A stretch of 64,000 nt of DNA, taken from contig OX365950.1 in NCBI GenBank assembly GCA_947247005.1, positions 10,428,720 through 10,492,719 on the forward strand, written 5' to 3'. The notes beneath the pieces are model-generated. The model was not told the origin of the DNA. It did no database searches and saw nothing but the letters and a program-made list of their open reading frames with translations. The stretch is from Spisula solida (Eukaryota; Mollusca; Bivalvia; Venerida; Mactridae). Both the position numbers and the translations under genes were made by a program. The stretch's first letter is position 1. Each line of letters starts with the position of its first letter. Shown here one piece after another: positions 49,377 through 60,670 of the stretch.

Positions 49377-49469
49377 ATGACAAAATCGAAGATACATGTT
49401 TCAGAGAGACGGGTTGATTCGAAACTGCCAAGAACTAATCGTTGGGACTGGAATGAGTCGTGTTTTTAA
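49377..49469 (+). CDS. Small putative second-exon ORF, left arm
   Basis: A 30-codon frame starts two bases after a strong acceptor (TCATTTACTCTTTTACAG). It decodes a basic peptide (MTKSKIHVSERRVDSKLPRT, then NRWDWNESCF) ending at TAA, with AATAAA at 49475-49480. I recognise no family. Splicing exon 1 (48831-48871) to this exon would create TGA at the junction, so exon 1 would be untranslated or carry a short upstream ORF. It may equally be the start of a longer gene or a non-coding RNA. Confidence 0.25.
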   Translation: MTKSKIHVSERRVDSKLPRTNRWDWNESCF

Positions 49470-50728
49470 ACAAAAATAAACAATATTATGTATCTGAATG
49501 TAGATGCTGTCAAAGTTGACCAATGTTATATCACGGTGCCAAACGTAATGAAAAAGAGAAATGAAATATAAAAACTATTTGTTCAGGTATTTGTGATAGT
49601 AAATGATTTTTTCCAAAATTGAAGCTTGTTCATCGTGTATAAAAAAACCAAGAGACAACTAGGTCAAACAAAAATTAAACCCTACCAGTGCTTACATTAT
49701 TCTGACATCATTTGCTTTGTCATACAAGGCGTGTCCTTCATTATTATTATTTGTTTTGACTAAAGTACTCAACATGGATGTATCCTAGCCAGGTGGCTAC
49801 AACGATTTATGTGTTATGTTGTTTTCAGTTTTGTATACAGTATTCTTATAATAAATAATATTGATGAAACATTTTGTTGGTTGGTTAACCAATGTTTGTA
49901 TTCAAAACTTCCGAACAAAGCTGCAAGGTTTCAAAGGGTCTGCTTTCGTAGAGTAAGAACAGAAATACACACCGGGAGAACATCGCCGGGGCAGAAAACT
50001 ATCAGTGGGGCCTGACTTTATATATTACTCATCTCAAGTAACAACAACAACAATTTAAAATTCAATCCTTTTTATGATCACAATGGCCTAAACATCAATA
50101 ATTGGAACATGGTGATAAAATTGCAGCTGAAAATATCTCTGTAATGATGATTTAAATAACGTGACAAAACTAGCTAAATACTACAGTTGCAAACAAAACT
50201 GGACGTTTCTTATTATTTTTTGAAGTTGTATCCCATAAAACTGTTACATAGAGAGTTATTGTCAGCTAGCTACAACTCCAATGTGAAGTTCTTGCTATTA
50301 CTTGTTCAAATAGGCAACGTATACCTATAAATACATCCAGGGTTTTTATATTCGGTAACCTTCATATTTCGACTTATAATTTTATATCCAAATGAAATTA
50401 AAAACACATTATTTCACCTCTTTTTTATTTATTTTAATTTTTCAAATTCTAATTTAATATCGGATAATGAAAAATGCATGTATAAAATTACATGTATACG
50501 AAATACGACGATGGCCGATTATAAATGTCTAATAGGTAAATATTGAAAATGGAATATACAACATACTGTATTAAATGAAAATTAATCGTAATTGTATTAA
50601 ATCATAAAATACAACACTAGCATTTATAAATGAACGTAAAAACGTTGTGTCTCTGCTTCAAGGAGAGTATTATTATACACATTCATTTTCGCAATTTCTA
50701 TGGTAATTGTCTCTTCGTGTCTATCCTT

Positions 50729-50791
50729 TTAGTTGGTCCAGGACTTTTTCCCTTCTTTAATCTGAGCCTTCCTCCGACGTCTTGCTGTCAT
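50729..50791 (-). CDS. Small putative second-exon ORF, right arm
   Basis: Mirror counterpart of the left-arm ORF. The minus strand has CCTTTACTCTTGTACAG, then AGATGACAGCAAGACG. The 20-codon frame decodes MTARRRRKAQIKEGKKSWTN and then TAA. It matches the left arm only through the acceptor and ATGACA, then diverges. No family is recognised. Confidence 0.2.
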   Translation of the reverse strand: MTARRRRKAQIKEGKKSWTN

Positions 50792-51370
50792 CTCTGTACA
50801 AGAGTAAAGGAAACAAAATTAGACGAATGAAAGCAAGCTTAAACGTTTAATCCGTGCTAAGTGTTATAACAGTGTTGTTCCGTGTAAAGTACCATTTCAA
50901 TAATGTGTCATTTCTTCCAGAGAATCGTCTTAGATCACCAATAAATTATGTTACTAGTTACTGTTTTTCAACGACAAGCCTTTACCGAGTACAATACAGC
51001 ACACTGGCATGGCTATAGTCAAGTATATTGCCCTTAAACACTGTTTTTGTGTAGTATACCTATGGATATTGACAAAATATTCCTCCAATTTGTCATAAAA
51101 CCTCGAAGGTATCTCAGAAACAAGAATTAGTACATAATTACACATTTATCATTAACAATAGAGATTAGTTCAGCATAGCTTGCGCTCGTCATAAAACCTC
51201 AAAGTATCTCAATAACAAGAAAGAGTACATAAATGACACATACATCTCTAAACAAGAGCGTTATATTCCATATAGCATGTGCTATATAACAAGTGAAAAT
51301 AATAAAGGAGTACTTACAAACTATCGAAAAACTATCTACATATCAAGATTTCGGCCATATATATGTCAGT

Positions 51371-51954
51371 GTTTAGTATCATTTTAGTCTCGTGATTCCC
51401 CACTTACGCAAATAGTCATGTATATCCCTAATACATGATGGCCAATGATATTCCATAAAAGGTCTGGGGTCGAATCATTTCCTTGTTTCGCATTAACATA
51501 CATTAGATGGTGCCCATGTACATCGCCATTGTCTGTTATACACTGTATTTTGATCGCGTGTCACACTCTTGTGAATGCGATATTCCATATCAATACATAA
51601 ATCAATCAATGCTTAATACTCAAGATTATTCCAGATTATTGGAGATTTCTCATTTTAAATACAAACGCGCTATTGGTAAATTGTCAACTTTCTCATATAA
51701 AGTACAATCACTTGTAATATCGTCGTATCTGTTAAATTATTTAAAATTCTTTCAAGCCTGTACATCTACTACATTGTTGTTCACTGTGTTAGAATTGAAT
51801 GTACATTTTTTATCATATAGTTGCATTTAATTCATAACTCATATCGTGCCCTAATGATGACACTATAGAGATATGTATATTGTTTTTGCTTTAATTACTG
51901 AATGAAATTGTAAAAACACTGTTTATACATGTATTTCGGTTGCGTGAAGTTGGC
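51371..51954. other. No recognisable gene
   Basis: AT-rich. The 107-codon frame at 51507-51830 has no recognised domain. Confidence 0.4.
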
Positions 51955-53330
51955 AAGGCATTGAACATTGAACATTGAGCATTGAACTTTTTTGAATGTA
52001 GTTATGAGAAGCAACATTGAACATTGAACATTCGATTTTTTTGAATGTAGTTTTGGAAAACAACATTGAACATTGAACTTTTTTGAATGTAGTTATGAGA
52101 AGCAACATTGAACATTGAACATTCGATTTTTTTGAATGTAGTTTTGGAAAACAACATTGAACATTGAACTTTTTGAATGTAGTTATGAGAAGCAACATTG
52201 AACATTGAACATTCGATTTTTTTGAATGTAGTTTTGAAAAACAACATTGAACATTGAACTTTTTTGAATGTAGTTATGAGAAGCAACATTGAACATTCGA
52301 TTTTTTTGAATGTAGTTTTGGAAAACAACATTGAACATTGAACTTTTTTGAATGTAGTTATGAGAAGCAACATTGAACATTGAACATTCGATTTTTTTTA
52401 ATGTAGTTTTGGAAAACAACATTGAACATTGAACTTTTTTGAATGTAGTTATGAGAAGCAACATTGAACATTGAACATTTAACTTTTTTGAATGTAGTTA
52501 TGAGAAGCAACATTGAACATTGAACATTCGATTTTTTTGAATGTAGTTTTGGAAAACAACATTGAACATTGGATTTTTTTGAATGTAGTTTTGGAAAACA
52601 ACATTGAACATTGGATTTTTTTTTAATGTAGTTATAGAAAGCAACATTGAACATTGAACATTGGATTTATTTGAATGTAGTTTTGGAAAACAACATTGAA
52701 CTTGTTTGAATGTAGTTATGAGAAGCAACATTGAACATTGAACATTCGATTTTTTTGAATGTAGTTTTGGAAAACAACATTGAACATTGAACATTGAACT
52801 TTTTTGAATGTAGTTATGAGAAGCAACATTGAACATTGAACATTGGATTTTTTTGAATGTAGTTTTGGAAAACAACATTGAACATTGGATTGTTTTGAAT
52901 GTAGTTTTGGAAAACAACATTGAACATTCGATTTTTTTAAATGTAGTTATAGAAAGCAACATTGAACATTGAACATTGGATTTATTTGAATGTAGTTTTG
53001 GAAAACAACATTGAACATTGAACTTTTTTGAATGTAGTTATGAGAAGCAACATTGAACATTCGATTTTTTTTAATGTAGTTTTGGAAAACAACATTGAAC
53101 ATTCGATTTTTTTTAATGTAGTTATAGAAAGCAACATTGAACATTGAACATTGGATTGTTTTGAATGTAGTTATGGAAAGCAACATTGAATATTGAACAT
53201 TCGATTCTTTCAATGTCGTTATGAAAAACAACATTGAACATTGGACATTGAACTTTTTTTAATGTTGTTATGAGAAGCAACATTGAACATTGAACATTCG
53301 ATTTTTTCAATGTCGTTATGGAGCCGGTTG
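51955..53330. repeat. Higher-order satellite array built on GAACATT
   Basis: About 30 monomers of 38-50 bp. Type 1 has GAATGTAGTTTTGGAAAAC and type 2 has GAATGTAGTTATGAGAAGC; each is followed by AACATTGAACATT with one to four GAACATT heptamers and a T-run. Types 1 and 2 alternate as an 84-91 bp dimer from 51990 to about 52540, then the order loosens and AATGTCGTTATG variants appear (53190-53330). On the minus strand two frames lack stops, giving 90-154 codon ORFs of repeating KKxxCSML / NVASHNYIQK text, which I treat as by-products. Confidence 0.95.
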
Positions 53331-54654
53331 AGTGAGGAAGCAAAAGAATGGGCATTAGACGAGCTTTCCAACGCGCCCTCACATGACTGGCTGTTGTCAT
53401 TTTAAACAGAAGGGGCACTTCTCAACCCACGAGAAAAGTCAGTCTCGAAGCACCGCCGCTAGCTTCGGCCCTACCAGCGAGCACCCGCGACACGGGCACA
53501 CAAGCGTTCTATCGCAGCACCCCTACCTATCAAAGCTCCAACCTGCCGGTAAGAAGCCGATTTGCGGCAAGCAAACGGTCTGTCTCGAAGCTCCGGCGCT
53601 AGCCTCAGCCCTACCAGCGAGCCCCCGCGACCCGGCCAAGCAAGCGTTCTTTCGCAGCATCCTACCTATCAAAGCTCCAACCTGCCGGGAAGAATCCGAT
53701 TTGCGGCAAGCAAACGGTCTGTCTCGAAGCTCCACCGCTAGCTTCGGCCCTATAAGCGAGCTCCCGCGACCCGTGCAAGGAAGCGTTCTTTCGCAGCACC
53801 GCCGTGGGTGGGCAAATCCTCTAGGGCACTTTATATGTCATTCGGTCTTGCACACTCAATTCTATCGGCCAGAACACTTCGGCAGGGTCAAACGCTTTCG
53901 AATTTGTGGGTAAGCCGAATTTCGCAACATTTTCATATTTTGAGCCTTTCTTGGATTTTGCCTCCTCCCTATAATATCATCCGGGACTTCTACGTGGGGT
54001 GACTATTACATTCTTTTCATGGGGCGGTCCTTTTTCTTAAAATGAAAACAGCCAGCCATGTGAGGGCGTGTTGGAAAGTTCGTCTCATGCCCGTTCGTTT
54101 GCCTCCACACTAAACCGGCGTAGGCAGTATATGAACGATTTTACGGCGTGTCAAATTGCCGAGCTTTCTCGTTCAGTGTTTTCCGCGCAATTTCCCTTCT
54201 ATCAACGATCTATGAAAGCTTCCGAGACTGCACCCCGCGCAAAACTTTTTGATCTGACCTCTGATCCGGCAAAGTGAGAGCGCGTTGGAAAGCTCGTCTC
54301 ATGCCCGTTCGTTTGCATCCACACTCAACCGGCGTAGGCAGTATGTGAACGATTTTACGGCGCGTCAAATTGCCGAGCTTTCTCGTTCAGTGTTTTCCGC
54401 GCAATTTCCCTTCTATAAACGGTCTATGAAAGCTTCCGAGATTGCACCCCGCGCAAAACTTTTTCATCTTATCTCCGATCCGGAAAAGTGAGGGCGCGTT
54501 GGAAAGCTTGTCTCATGCCCGTTCGTTTGCATCCTCACTTCCCTATAATATTTTCTTGAAAAAATGACAAAGTATTGGTTCTACTGTGGGGCGGTTGAAA
54601 TTGACCAGCTCTTACAAGCTTCTTAACTAGGCAGCCGAATCTCGCGACATTTTC
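53331..54654. repeat. GC-rich composite module inside the satellite
   Basis: The satellite stops at 53330 and resumes at 54655. The module contains an inverted pair (53351-53396 and 54048-54091; CGAGCTTTCCAACGCGCCCT against AGGGCGTGTTGGAAAGTTCG). It also has three 141-bp direct units (starts near 53442, 53583, 53723; CTCGAAGC and GCCGATTTGCGGCAAGCAAA) and two full 217-bp units plus part of a third (54057, 54274, 54491). A GCCGAATTTCGCAACATTTT-like stretch is repeated at 53912 and 54630, the latter beside the satellite edge. Base composition differs sharply from its surroundings. Frames at 53383-53913, 54068-54277 and 54285-54491 are unrecognised. Confidence 0.85.
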
Positions 54655-54872
54655 ATATTTTCAGCCTTTTGAATGTTGTTATGAAAAACAACATTGAACA
54701 TTGAACTTTCAAATGTTGTTATGGAAAGCAACATTGAACATTCAAATTTTTTGAATGTTGTTATGAAAAGAAACATTGAACATTGAACATTTTTGAATGT
54801 TGTTATGAGAAGCAACATTGAACATTCGATTTTTTCAATGTCGTTATGAAAAACAACATTGAACAAGTTTGA
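54655..54872. repeat. Satellite array, second block
   Basis: About five monomers in which the core reads AATGTTGTTATGAAAAACAA, so that AATGTTGTT and AACAACATT form a 9-bp hairpin stem in each monomer. The last monomer has the AATGTCGTTATG variant also found at the end of the first block, consistent with one array split by the GC-rich module. Confidence 0.9.
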
Positions 54873-55009
54873 AAAAAATCGAAAGGATCATAAGATTCAT
54901 TACTAATTATTAGCAAGTTCGCGATATATATTGAGCATCTCGTGCATCACATTTATTTTAAAAATTGCGAATTCTTCGAGATGCTGTGGGGCGGTTGAAA
55001 TTGACAGTC
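54873..55009. other. Spacer with a short shared sequence
   Basis: CTGTGGGGCGGTTGAAATTG (54984) repeats the sequence at 54585 inside the GC-rich module, linking this flank to it. Confidence 0.6.
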
Positions 55010-55930
55010 GGGAACTCGGTGAAACATTGTCATCAAGTCGCCGAGTCCTCTACGAATTAGGAAAACCCGATCGATGCTCCAACGAGTCTTATATATCCGT
55101 ACGGACGCCATGCGCGTTCGCGAAAATGAACTCGTACGGAGCTCGTAAGGAAAGCGTAGGGTAAATATGACCGTATTATTAGTCTTATAATGAAGTTGGT
55201 TGTATACCGTGGTATATACCGTGGTATTTGAGGAAAACTGTGATATACCCCGATATATTTTTCTTGGTGGTACCCAGCCCTATAGATTAGCATGAATTAT
55301 ACAGCCTATATGCAACACTGTATGTGCCAGATTGAGAATTGTTTCTTTGAAATTTGGCGAATTTTTTTTTCGGATTAGAAGGTACCGTGCCTGTCACGAG
55401 TACCGAACATGAATGCTACGGTCACAAAGCTCGTACGATATCCGTACGAATTTACCAACTCGTACGAGTCCACACTTTATAAAATCCTGATGGTATTTGT
55501 ACATTCGTAGCGTCACAGCTCGTACGGACCACGTACGATTGATAGAGATGCAATCGTACGATATTCGTACGGGCATCGTAATATCCATACGGACATCGTA
55601 CGGTGCTCGCAAGGAGCCCGGTCGTACATTGCACGGTGCTCGTAGATCAACCAGAGCTCGCAGATAACTCGTACGCTGTCTGTACGGTGACCGTGCGACA
55701 ATAATTGATATGTTCAGCTACTTTTAATTATCTATTTAAGAACCTGGTCACAATGATCGTACGAGCTCCGTGCGAGTCGAATTTTAGCAAGTGCGTACGC
55801 AGTCCGTACGGACTTCGTTAACTCGTAAGAGCATCCCGATGATTATTTTTAACTCGTAGAGGACTCGGGAGCACGGTGAAAATGTTTCACCGAGCTCCGA
55901 GTTGTCTACGAGCTCCTAGAGATTTTTGAA
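55010..55930. repeat. CGTACG-rich element with about 160-bp inverted arms
   Basis: The left arm (55010-55165) and right arm (55745-55905) are diverged inverse copies: ACTCGGTGAAACATTGTC / GAGTCCTCTACGA, TCCGTACGGAC and CTCGTACGGAGCTCGTA. The centre (55400-55700) is packed with short palindromes such as CTCGTACGAG, TCCGTACGGA and GATATCCGTACG. Minus frames at 55394-55701 overlap in all phases and reflect the CGTACG repeats. No transposase is visible. Confidence 0.8.
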
Positions 55931-57354
55931 GTAGAGAGCTCGCAAGGAAGCTGTCCTCAACTATGTTTTGTGTTGTTTTATTATGTAAGATGATTATATA
56001 ATGATTGGTATTGCATGTTATGTTTATAAATGCAAGGACAATGCATAGATGTCCTTTGACAGACTCAGCCAATTTCGCCATGACGTTTTGAATAGAAGTT
56101 CTGTGCACGAGAATCACGGAAATAACAATTATCATACACTGATCGTGTGCGGATCCAGATGGGGTGGGCCTGGACCCTGGAATTGTGGTCATCTTATCTA
56201 GTGGGTACCAACTTGGATAAAATATAGCTGGTCAGACCCCCACACTAGCAAAATAACCCGAACTCATTCTCATATATGTATTGCCGGAGCCTGGCAGAGA
56301 TGGGCTTATGGTAACCATTCATGAACTAGCTGGCGTCTCACCAAACGACTCCTTCGGTTATAACCTAACTTCCCCCGGGATTCGAACTTTGCTCGCTTTG
56401 GAAATAAGGTTAATAATTCATGAGATAAAATTAAGAAAGTCTTAAGGAGTGTTTCGGCTTACATTCAAGTCCTTTCTAACAAAATTTGTTGGAGAAAAAT
56501 AATTTGTCTACCAGTAATTTCTTAACTAAGTCTGCTATTTTTGAATGTATTTTATAACCATGATTATATTTTTTTGCTGTAGATTTCTTTCCGACAGAAA
56601 CTGTGTATTTACGTATTTACAGAGACTACAGTCTCTGGTATTTATTGATAAATTTTATTATTGTAGGCGATTCTGTATGATATGTACATCAATCATGTTA
56701 TAGTAGACTGACGTTTTTATTTTCTGTAAAAACATGTATATTTATTTTTTCTATCAAATACATGTAGACATGTTCATTGTCAGTCGGAGATACTGTATGT
56801 ACATACTTTAAGTACCGTCAACGATACCAATTTATACAGTGCTATGGCTTGAACTATTTTCCCGGTAAAAACACCTGCATCTAAAAACAAATGCCTACCT
56901 ACCTACCCTATTTTTCACCAATGTTTCCTGAACCACACATATTTTTTATTTAGCCTAAGTGAAAGTTATTCATTTCATGCCAATTAATTTAGGTCGGTTG
57001 TTTTACTATTTCATACAAATTATATCAACCACTCTGGATACCTCACTCCTGATGGCATCCATTATCATGAAGGTATGAAAGACCAGCTTTCCCACTTATA
57101 TAAGCGGAAATGCGAAATAACGCCCTTAACGAGTGTCGATATGCGTTGTCCATAGACTGAAATATGAAAATCGCTGTAAAACGAGATTCAATAAATTAAT
57201 GTGGTGATGATTTCTTTTGCTTCTCACACGGCTACACCAAACAGAAAAAAACAGTTAACGGTAATTTTGCGGGGAAAATATTGTATTGCCGTTTGAAATA
57301 TTCTAAGTGTCGACATGCGATGACTAAAGTGGGATCTACGAAATATTGTATGCT
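55931..57354. other. No recognisable gene
   Basis: GGGATTCGAAC at 56384 resembles an inverted tRNA B-box, but no T-arm stem forms around it. The rest is AT-rich and unassigned. Confidence 0.4.
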
Positions 57355-57595
57355 AGGTCGCCAACTTTAAGCTGCTAGTCTAATAGACCGCTCGATCGCC
57401 AACTTCACGATGCTAGGCCGCCAACTTCACGTTGCTAGGCTGCTAAGGCGCTAGGCCGCCAAGCTAGGCCGCCAACTTCACGCTGCTAGGCTGCCAACTT
57501 CTCGCTGCCATGCTGCTTGTGTGCTAGACTGCCAACTTCACGCTGCTAGGCTGCCAACTTCACGCTGCTAGGCCGCTAGCCTGCCAACTTCATGA
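57355..57595. repeat. Minisatellite, about 24-bp unit
   Basis: About ten imperfect copies of GCCAACTTCACGCTGCTAGG, with GCTAGGCCGC insertions that make unit length variable. Confidence 0.9.
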
Positions 57596-58039
57596 ACATA
57601 TATTTCCCACCAATCTAGAGGTGAACTGGTTGGAAACCCAGAGGTACTAGTGGTCTCGTGTGTAGCGGAACCATTCATTATACTCGGAATAATCTGTGGT
57701 ATCGCACCCAGATACTTTGCATCACACAATCTAGCAGTGAAAATTGGATAACTACTGAAAATAACACATAGCTACATGCACTAGTAATCTTCCGGCAATC
57801 AGGCCGACAACTCATACATTCCCACGTACCTATGCTCAGCTTCAACGTAACAACAAACGTAACTTTTCGTTACTTTTTAAATTATGATTATTGTTTTCGA
57901 TGTTGTGTATTTGCTGTTGACAGAGTCTTTCTACTGGAACTTGGATACATGATACAGTTGCAGTATCAGCAAAATAGCAGTGCATGTTATAGTGTATATA
58001 CAACAATGTCATGTGAAATAAAGATATTACAATTCTATG
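57596..58039. other. No recognisable gene
   Basis: AT-rich. The 71-codon plus frame at 57832-58047 is unrecognised. Confidence 0.4.
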
Positions 58040-58195
58040 CTCGCTGAGTCTGTCAATTTTCACCGAGTCGCCGAGCCCTCTACGAGTCACAAAAATCCGT
58101 ACGATGCTCGTACGAGTTTCGATATCCGTACGGACGCCGTGCGAGTTCGCCAATAACAACTCGTACGGAGCTCGTAGGGCACATGTGACCGTAGC
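58040..58195. repeat. Solo arm of the CGTACG element
   Basis: Same orientation as 55010-55165: TTTTCACCGAGTCGCCGAGC, CCTCTACGAGT, ATATCCGTACGGACGCC, GCGAGTTCGC and CTCGTACGGAGCTCGTAGG. No matching inverse arm is found downstream, so it is a single or truncated copy. Confidence 0.8.
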
Positions 58196-58552
58196 ATTAT
58201 ACAATGAATAAATTTGTTTCCGTGAATATTGCAGCAATTAATTGATGACCGTATATAGACATATTTCAATGCTTATTGATCCCACCCTGTTTACATTTTT
58301 TGGATGGATAATGTTCGTAACCAAAATAAAACTAATAATTATGTTTTAATAATAATTGCTGATCCCTTGGTCCGTAGGCTTGCTGATGTGTCTATTTTTT
58401 CTTCAAACTGCTAAACGGGTCGCTAGATGTATTTGTTTACAAATGATGCAGATGTTTTCGCGTGAAAACAATAATTAAGGTTTCATATGAATTTACTTAT
58501 TTATCAATTATAGATAACGAAAATGAATTGCTGAAATTCATACAGTATATAG

Positions 58553-58908
58553 AAAATTCGAATTGGCAGTTGGCGGCCGGTTCGCGGTTGCCAATTCGAT
58601 CATCTAGTGAAATTTGAATTGGCTGCTGACTGCCAGTTCGCAGCAGTTGATGCGAATCTACAGTGAAAATCGAATTGATAGCTGGCTTCCGATAGGCAGT
58701 TGCCAGTTCGATCCTCTAGTAAAATTTGAATTGACTGCTGGTTGCTGGTTCGCAGTTGCCGATTAGAGGTAGCTGACTGCCTGTTCGCAGTCTACTAGGA
58801 AATTCGAATTGGCAACTGGGTGCCGGTTTGCAGTTGCAAAATCGAGTCTACAGTGATAATCGAATTGGAAGCTGGCTTCCAGTTCGCAGTTGCTAATTCG
58901 ATCTTTGA
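58553..58908. repeat. Self-complementary minisatellite, about 60-70-bp unit
   Basis: Five to six units of the form AATTCGAATTGGCAGTTGGC ... GCGGTTGCCAATTCGAT followed by a CTCTAGTG or CTACAGTG linker. In most units the first half (CGAATTGGCAACTG) is the inverse of the second (CAGTTGCCAATTCG), so each unit is a potential hairpin. Confidence 0.9.
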
Positions 58909-60144
58909 AAAAAATGCATTATAATGCAGGATGTACGATATATAATGTAGGTTCCAATAATATCGAGGTGGATCTACAATCTCTATAACCGGTTTAGTAC
59001 ATCTATGCTACTACTTGTCTTCAGACTTATAAGGAATTCCTTGCAAAATGAAATAACAATCCGACTATTATCCTCACATGAAAGTAAACCTAGATCTCTT
59101 ATAATTGGTTCCACATAAATTACTAGTTCGGTTTCACAATGAACGTTAAAAAGTGACAAAAGTTACAAAAAACACCCATAAAGAAATGGATGACGTAAAT
59201 TATGAAGGAATGAAATCTCATTGAATGATGACGTAGATGGGATGTTGAATTTCCCACGGCCAATACACTCATACATACAGTGGTCAGGAAAGAGCTCCAA
59301 ATGGAGCTGCCTTTGATATGTGCGGTCTCAGCATGATAGGTCAGTATCAACAGCACCATGTAATTGATTCCAATGACCCATTATAAATGACCACCACTTG
59401 TGTAGTCTTATCTAAACATCCTGACCAGCTACCTTAGTTAGCTATACACCCATAATGTTTGTTACAGAATAATTAATATAATACAGATCCCAATTAACGA
59501 ACACGTGTGAATTTCCCGACGAGGCTGGTTGGGAAGTGTTTTAAAATGTTGGACATTTGTTCTTTTTGGTCTATGTAATAGTTTTTTTAAAAGCGCTAAT
59601 TAGTAGATATTCTTGCGGTGATCAATGCATTCCATTTCCAAATTTTATAAAAATATAGCCTATAACGTTAGATTTAAAATGTTCGAGACAGTTATTGTAG
59701 ATCATGATAATACATGTATATAGATAAAAGATCATAAAGCCTATCGACACATTACCACTAAAAATATACATAGCAATCTTGTATCACTAAATGACCACAT
59801 ATAAACTCTATACTGTTCCCCTTTTCTAGCGAAAACTGTAATCAAAGTAACTCGTGTGACATTGTTGACAGTAAACACGCTTTAAGCAACTATCTATATT
59901 TGCTGCTCGCAAAGGGCGTTACTCTTCAGTAGTTGTGCAGTATATTCATTTAATCGTTGACTCAAAAGAGAAATAGATATATATAAATATTCCATGTAGA
60001 CTAAACTTCGAAGACATATATAGTACATACCTCATCGTAATGAAGCCAGGAGTGCTCCGTAAACGTTTTATTATAATTAACTTCATTTATAAATAAATAT
60101 AACACAGACATACTTTAACATTACATTTAATTTCCTATTTAAAA
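58909..60144. other. No recognisable gene
   Basis: The minus frame at 59123-59359 has hydrophobic stretches but no known motif. The rest is AT-rich. Confidence 0.4.
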
Positions 60145-60670
60145 ACGAATGCAGCGGAAAATTTTGAAGCCTTGTTGTAAGCGAAAAGAAGCCAATTTAC
60201 GCAGGGTTACTCTATCGTTCCGAAGTTCCGTTAAATTTTATGCACCCAACAATCGCTTGAATGGTCGTTTCTAAAAAATGTGTGCATTTTAATAATTTGA
60301 CTTCCGTAAGCTACGGAATAGCATTAAATGAAATTTGATATTGGTATTTAAAATGTCTAGCCCCGACATGGGACGAAACATTACTTTTTATGGGAAAAAA
60401 TGCAGCGGAAAATTTTGCAGCCTTATCGTAAGCGAAATGAAGCCGCATTTCGCAGGGTAATTCTATTGATCAGAAGTACTCCTGTATTCCTTTCACTCCA
60501 CAATAGTATAAATGGTCGTTTCTCAAAAATATGTACATGTTAATAATTTGACTTCCGTAAACTACGGAAGTCAAATTATATGAAATTTGAAATTAGTATT
60601 TAAAATGTCTAGACCGACATGGGAAGAAACATTTCTTTTTAAGAAGAAAAATGCAGCGGAACATTTTGAT
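60145..60670. repeat. Tandem repeat, 250-bp period
   Basis: AATGCAGCGGAAAATTTTG occurs at 60149 and 60399, with a close variant at 60650, giving two full units and a partial third. Other shared words are CGCAGGGT, AATGGTCGTTTCT and AATAATTTGACTTCCGTAA. Unit 2 holds a near-perfect palindrome at about 60548-60576 (TTGACTTCCGTA / TACGGAAGTCAA). Confidence 0.9.

Larger units (their letters stand above)
48820..51370. repeat. Large inverted repeat with mirrored splice signals
   Basis: The left arm (about 48820-49390) and right arm (about 50775-51370) are diverged inverse copies, sharing AAGTACTCCTTTATT, CGAGGTTTTATGACAAATTGG, AGGAATATTTTGTCAATAT and CTTTACACGGAACAACACTG. Each arm, read inward, has an ATGGC(G/C)GAAATC start, a GTAAGTACT donor (48872; 51317 on minus), an intron of about 500 bp and a (T/G)TACAG acceptor (49374; 50794 on minus) followed by ATGACA. 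The right arm holds an extra 100-bp internal duplication (CATAAAACCTCGAAGG and CATAAAACCTCAAAG). The spacer is about 1.4 kb. Confidence 0.75.

Noticed and set aside
51923..53418. Series of 90-154 codon minus-strand ORFs in the satellite
   Set aside because: They simply read the GAACATT repeat in its two stop-free frames, lack a common start or end, and shift frame with each change in unit length.
53383..53913. 176-codon plus-strand ORF
   Set aside because: It covers the 141-bp GC-rich tandem units and is matched by an opposing ORF; no domain is seen and the repeat explains the openness.
54068..54491. Two similar 68-69 codon ORFs in tandem
   Set aside because: They follow from a 217-bp direct repeat; the period is not a multiple of three and no family is recognised. 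Conservation reflects recent duplication.
56380..56400. tRNA-like B-box GGGATTCGAAC
   Set aside because: No pairing T-arm, anticodon arm or acceptor stem can be drawn around it.
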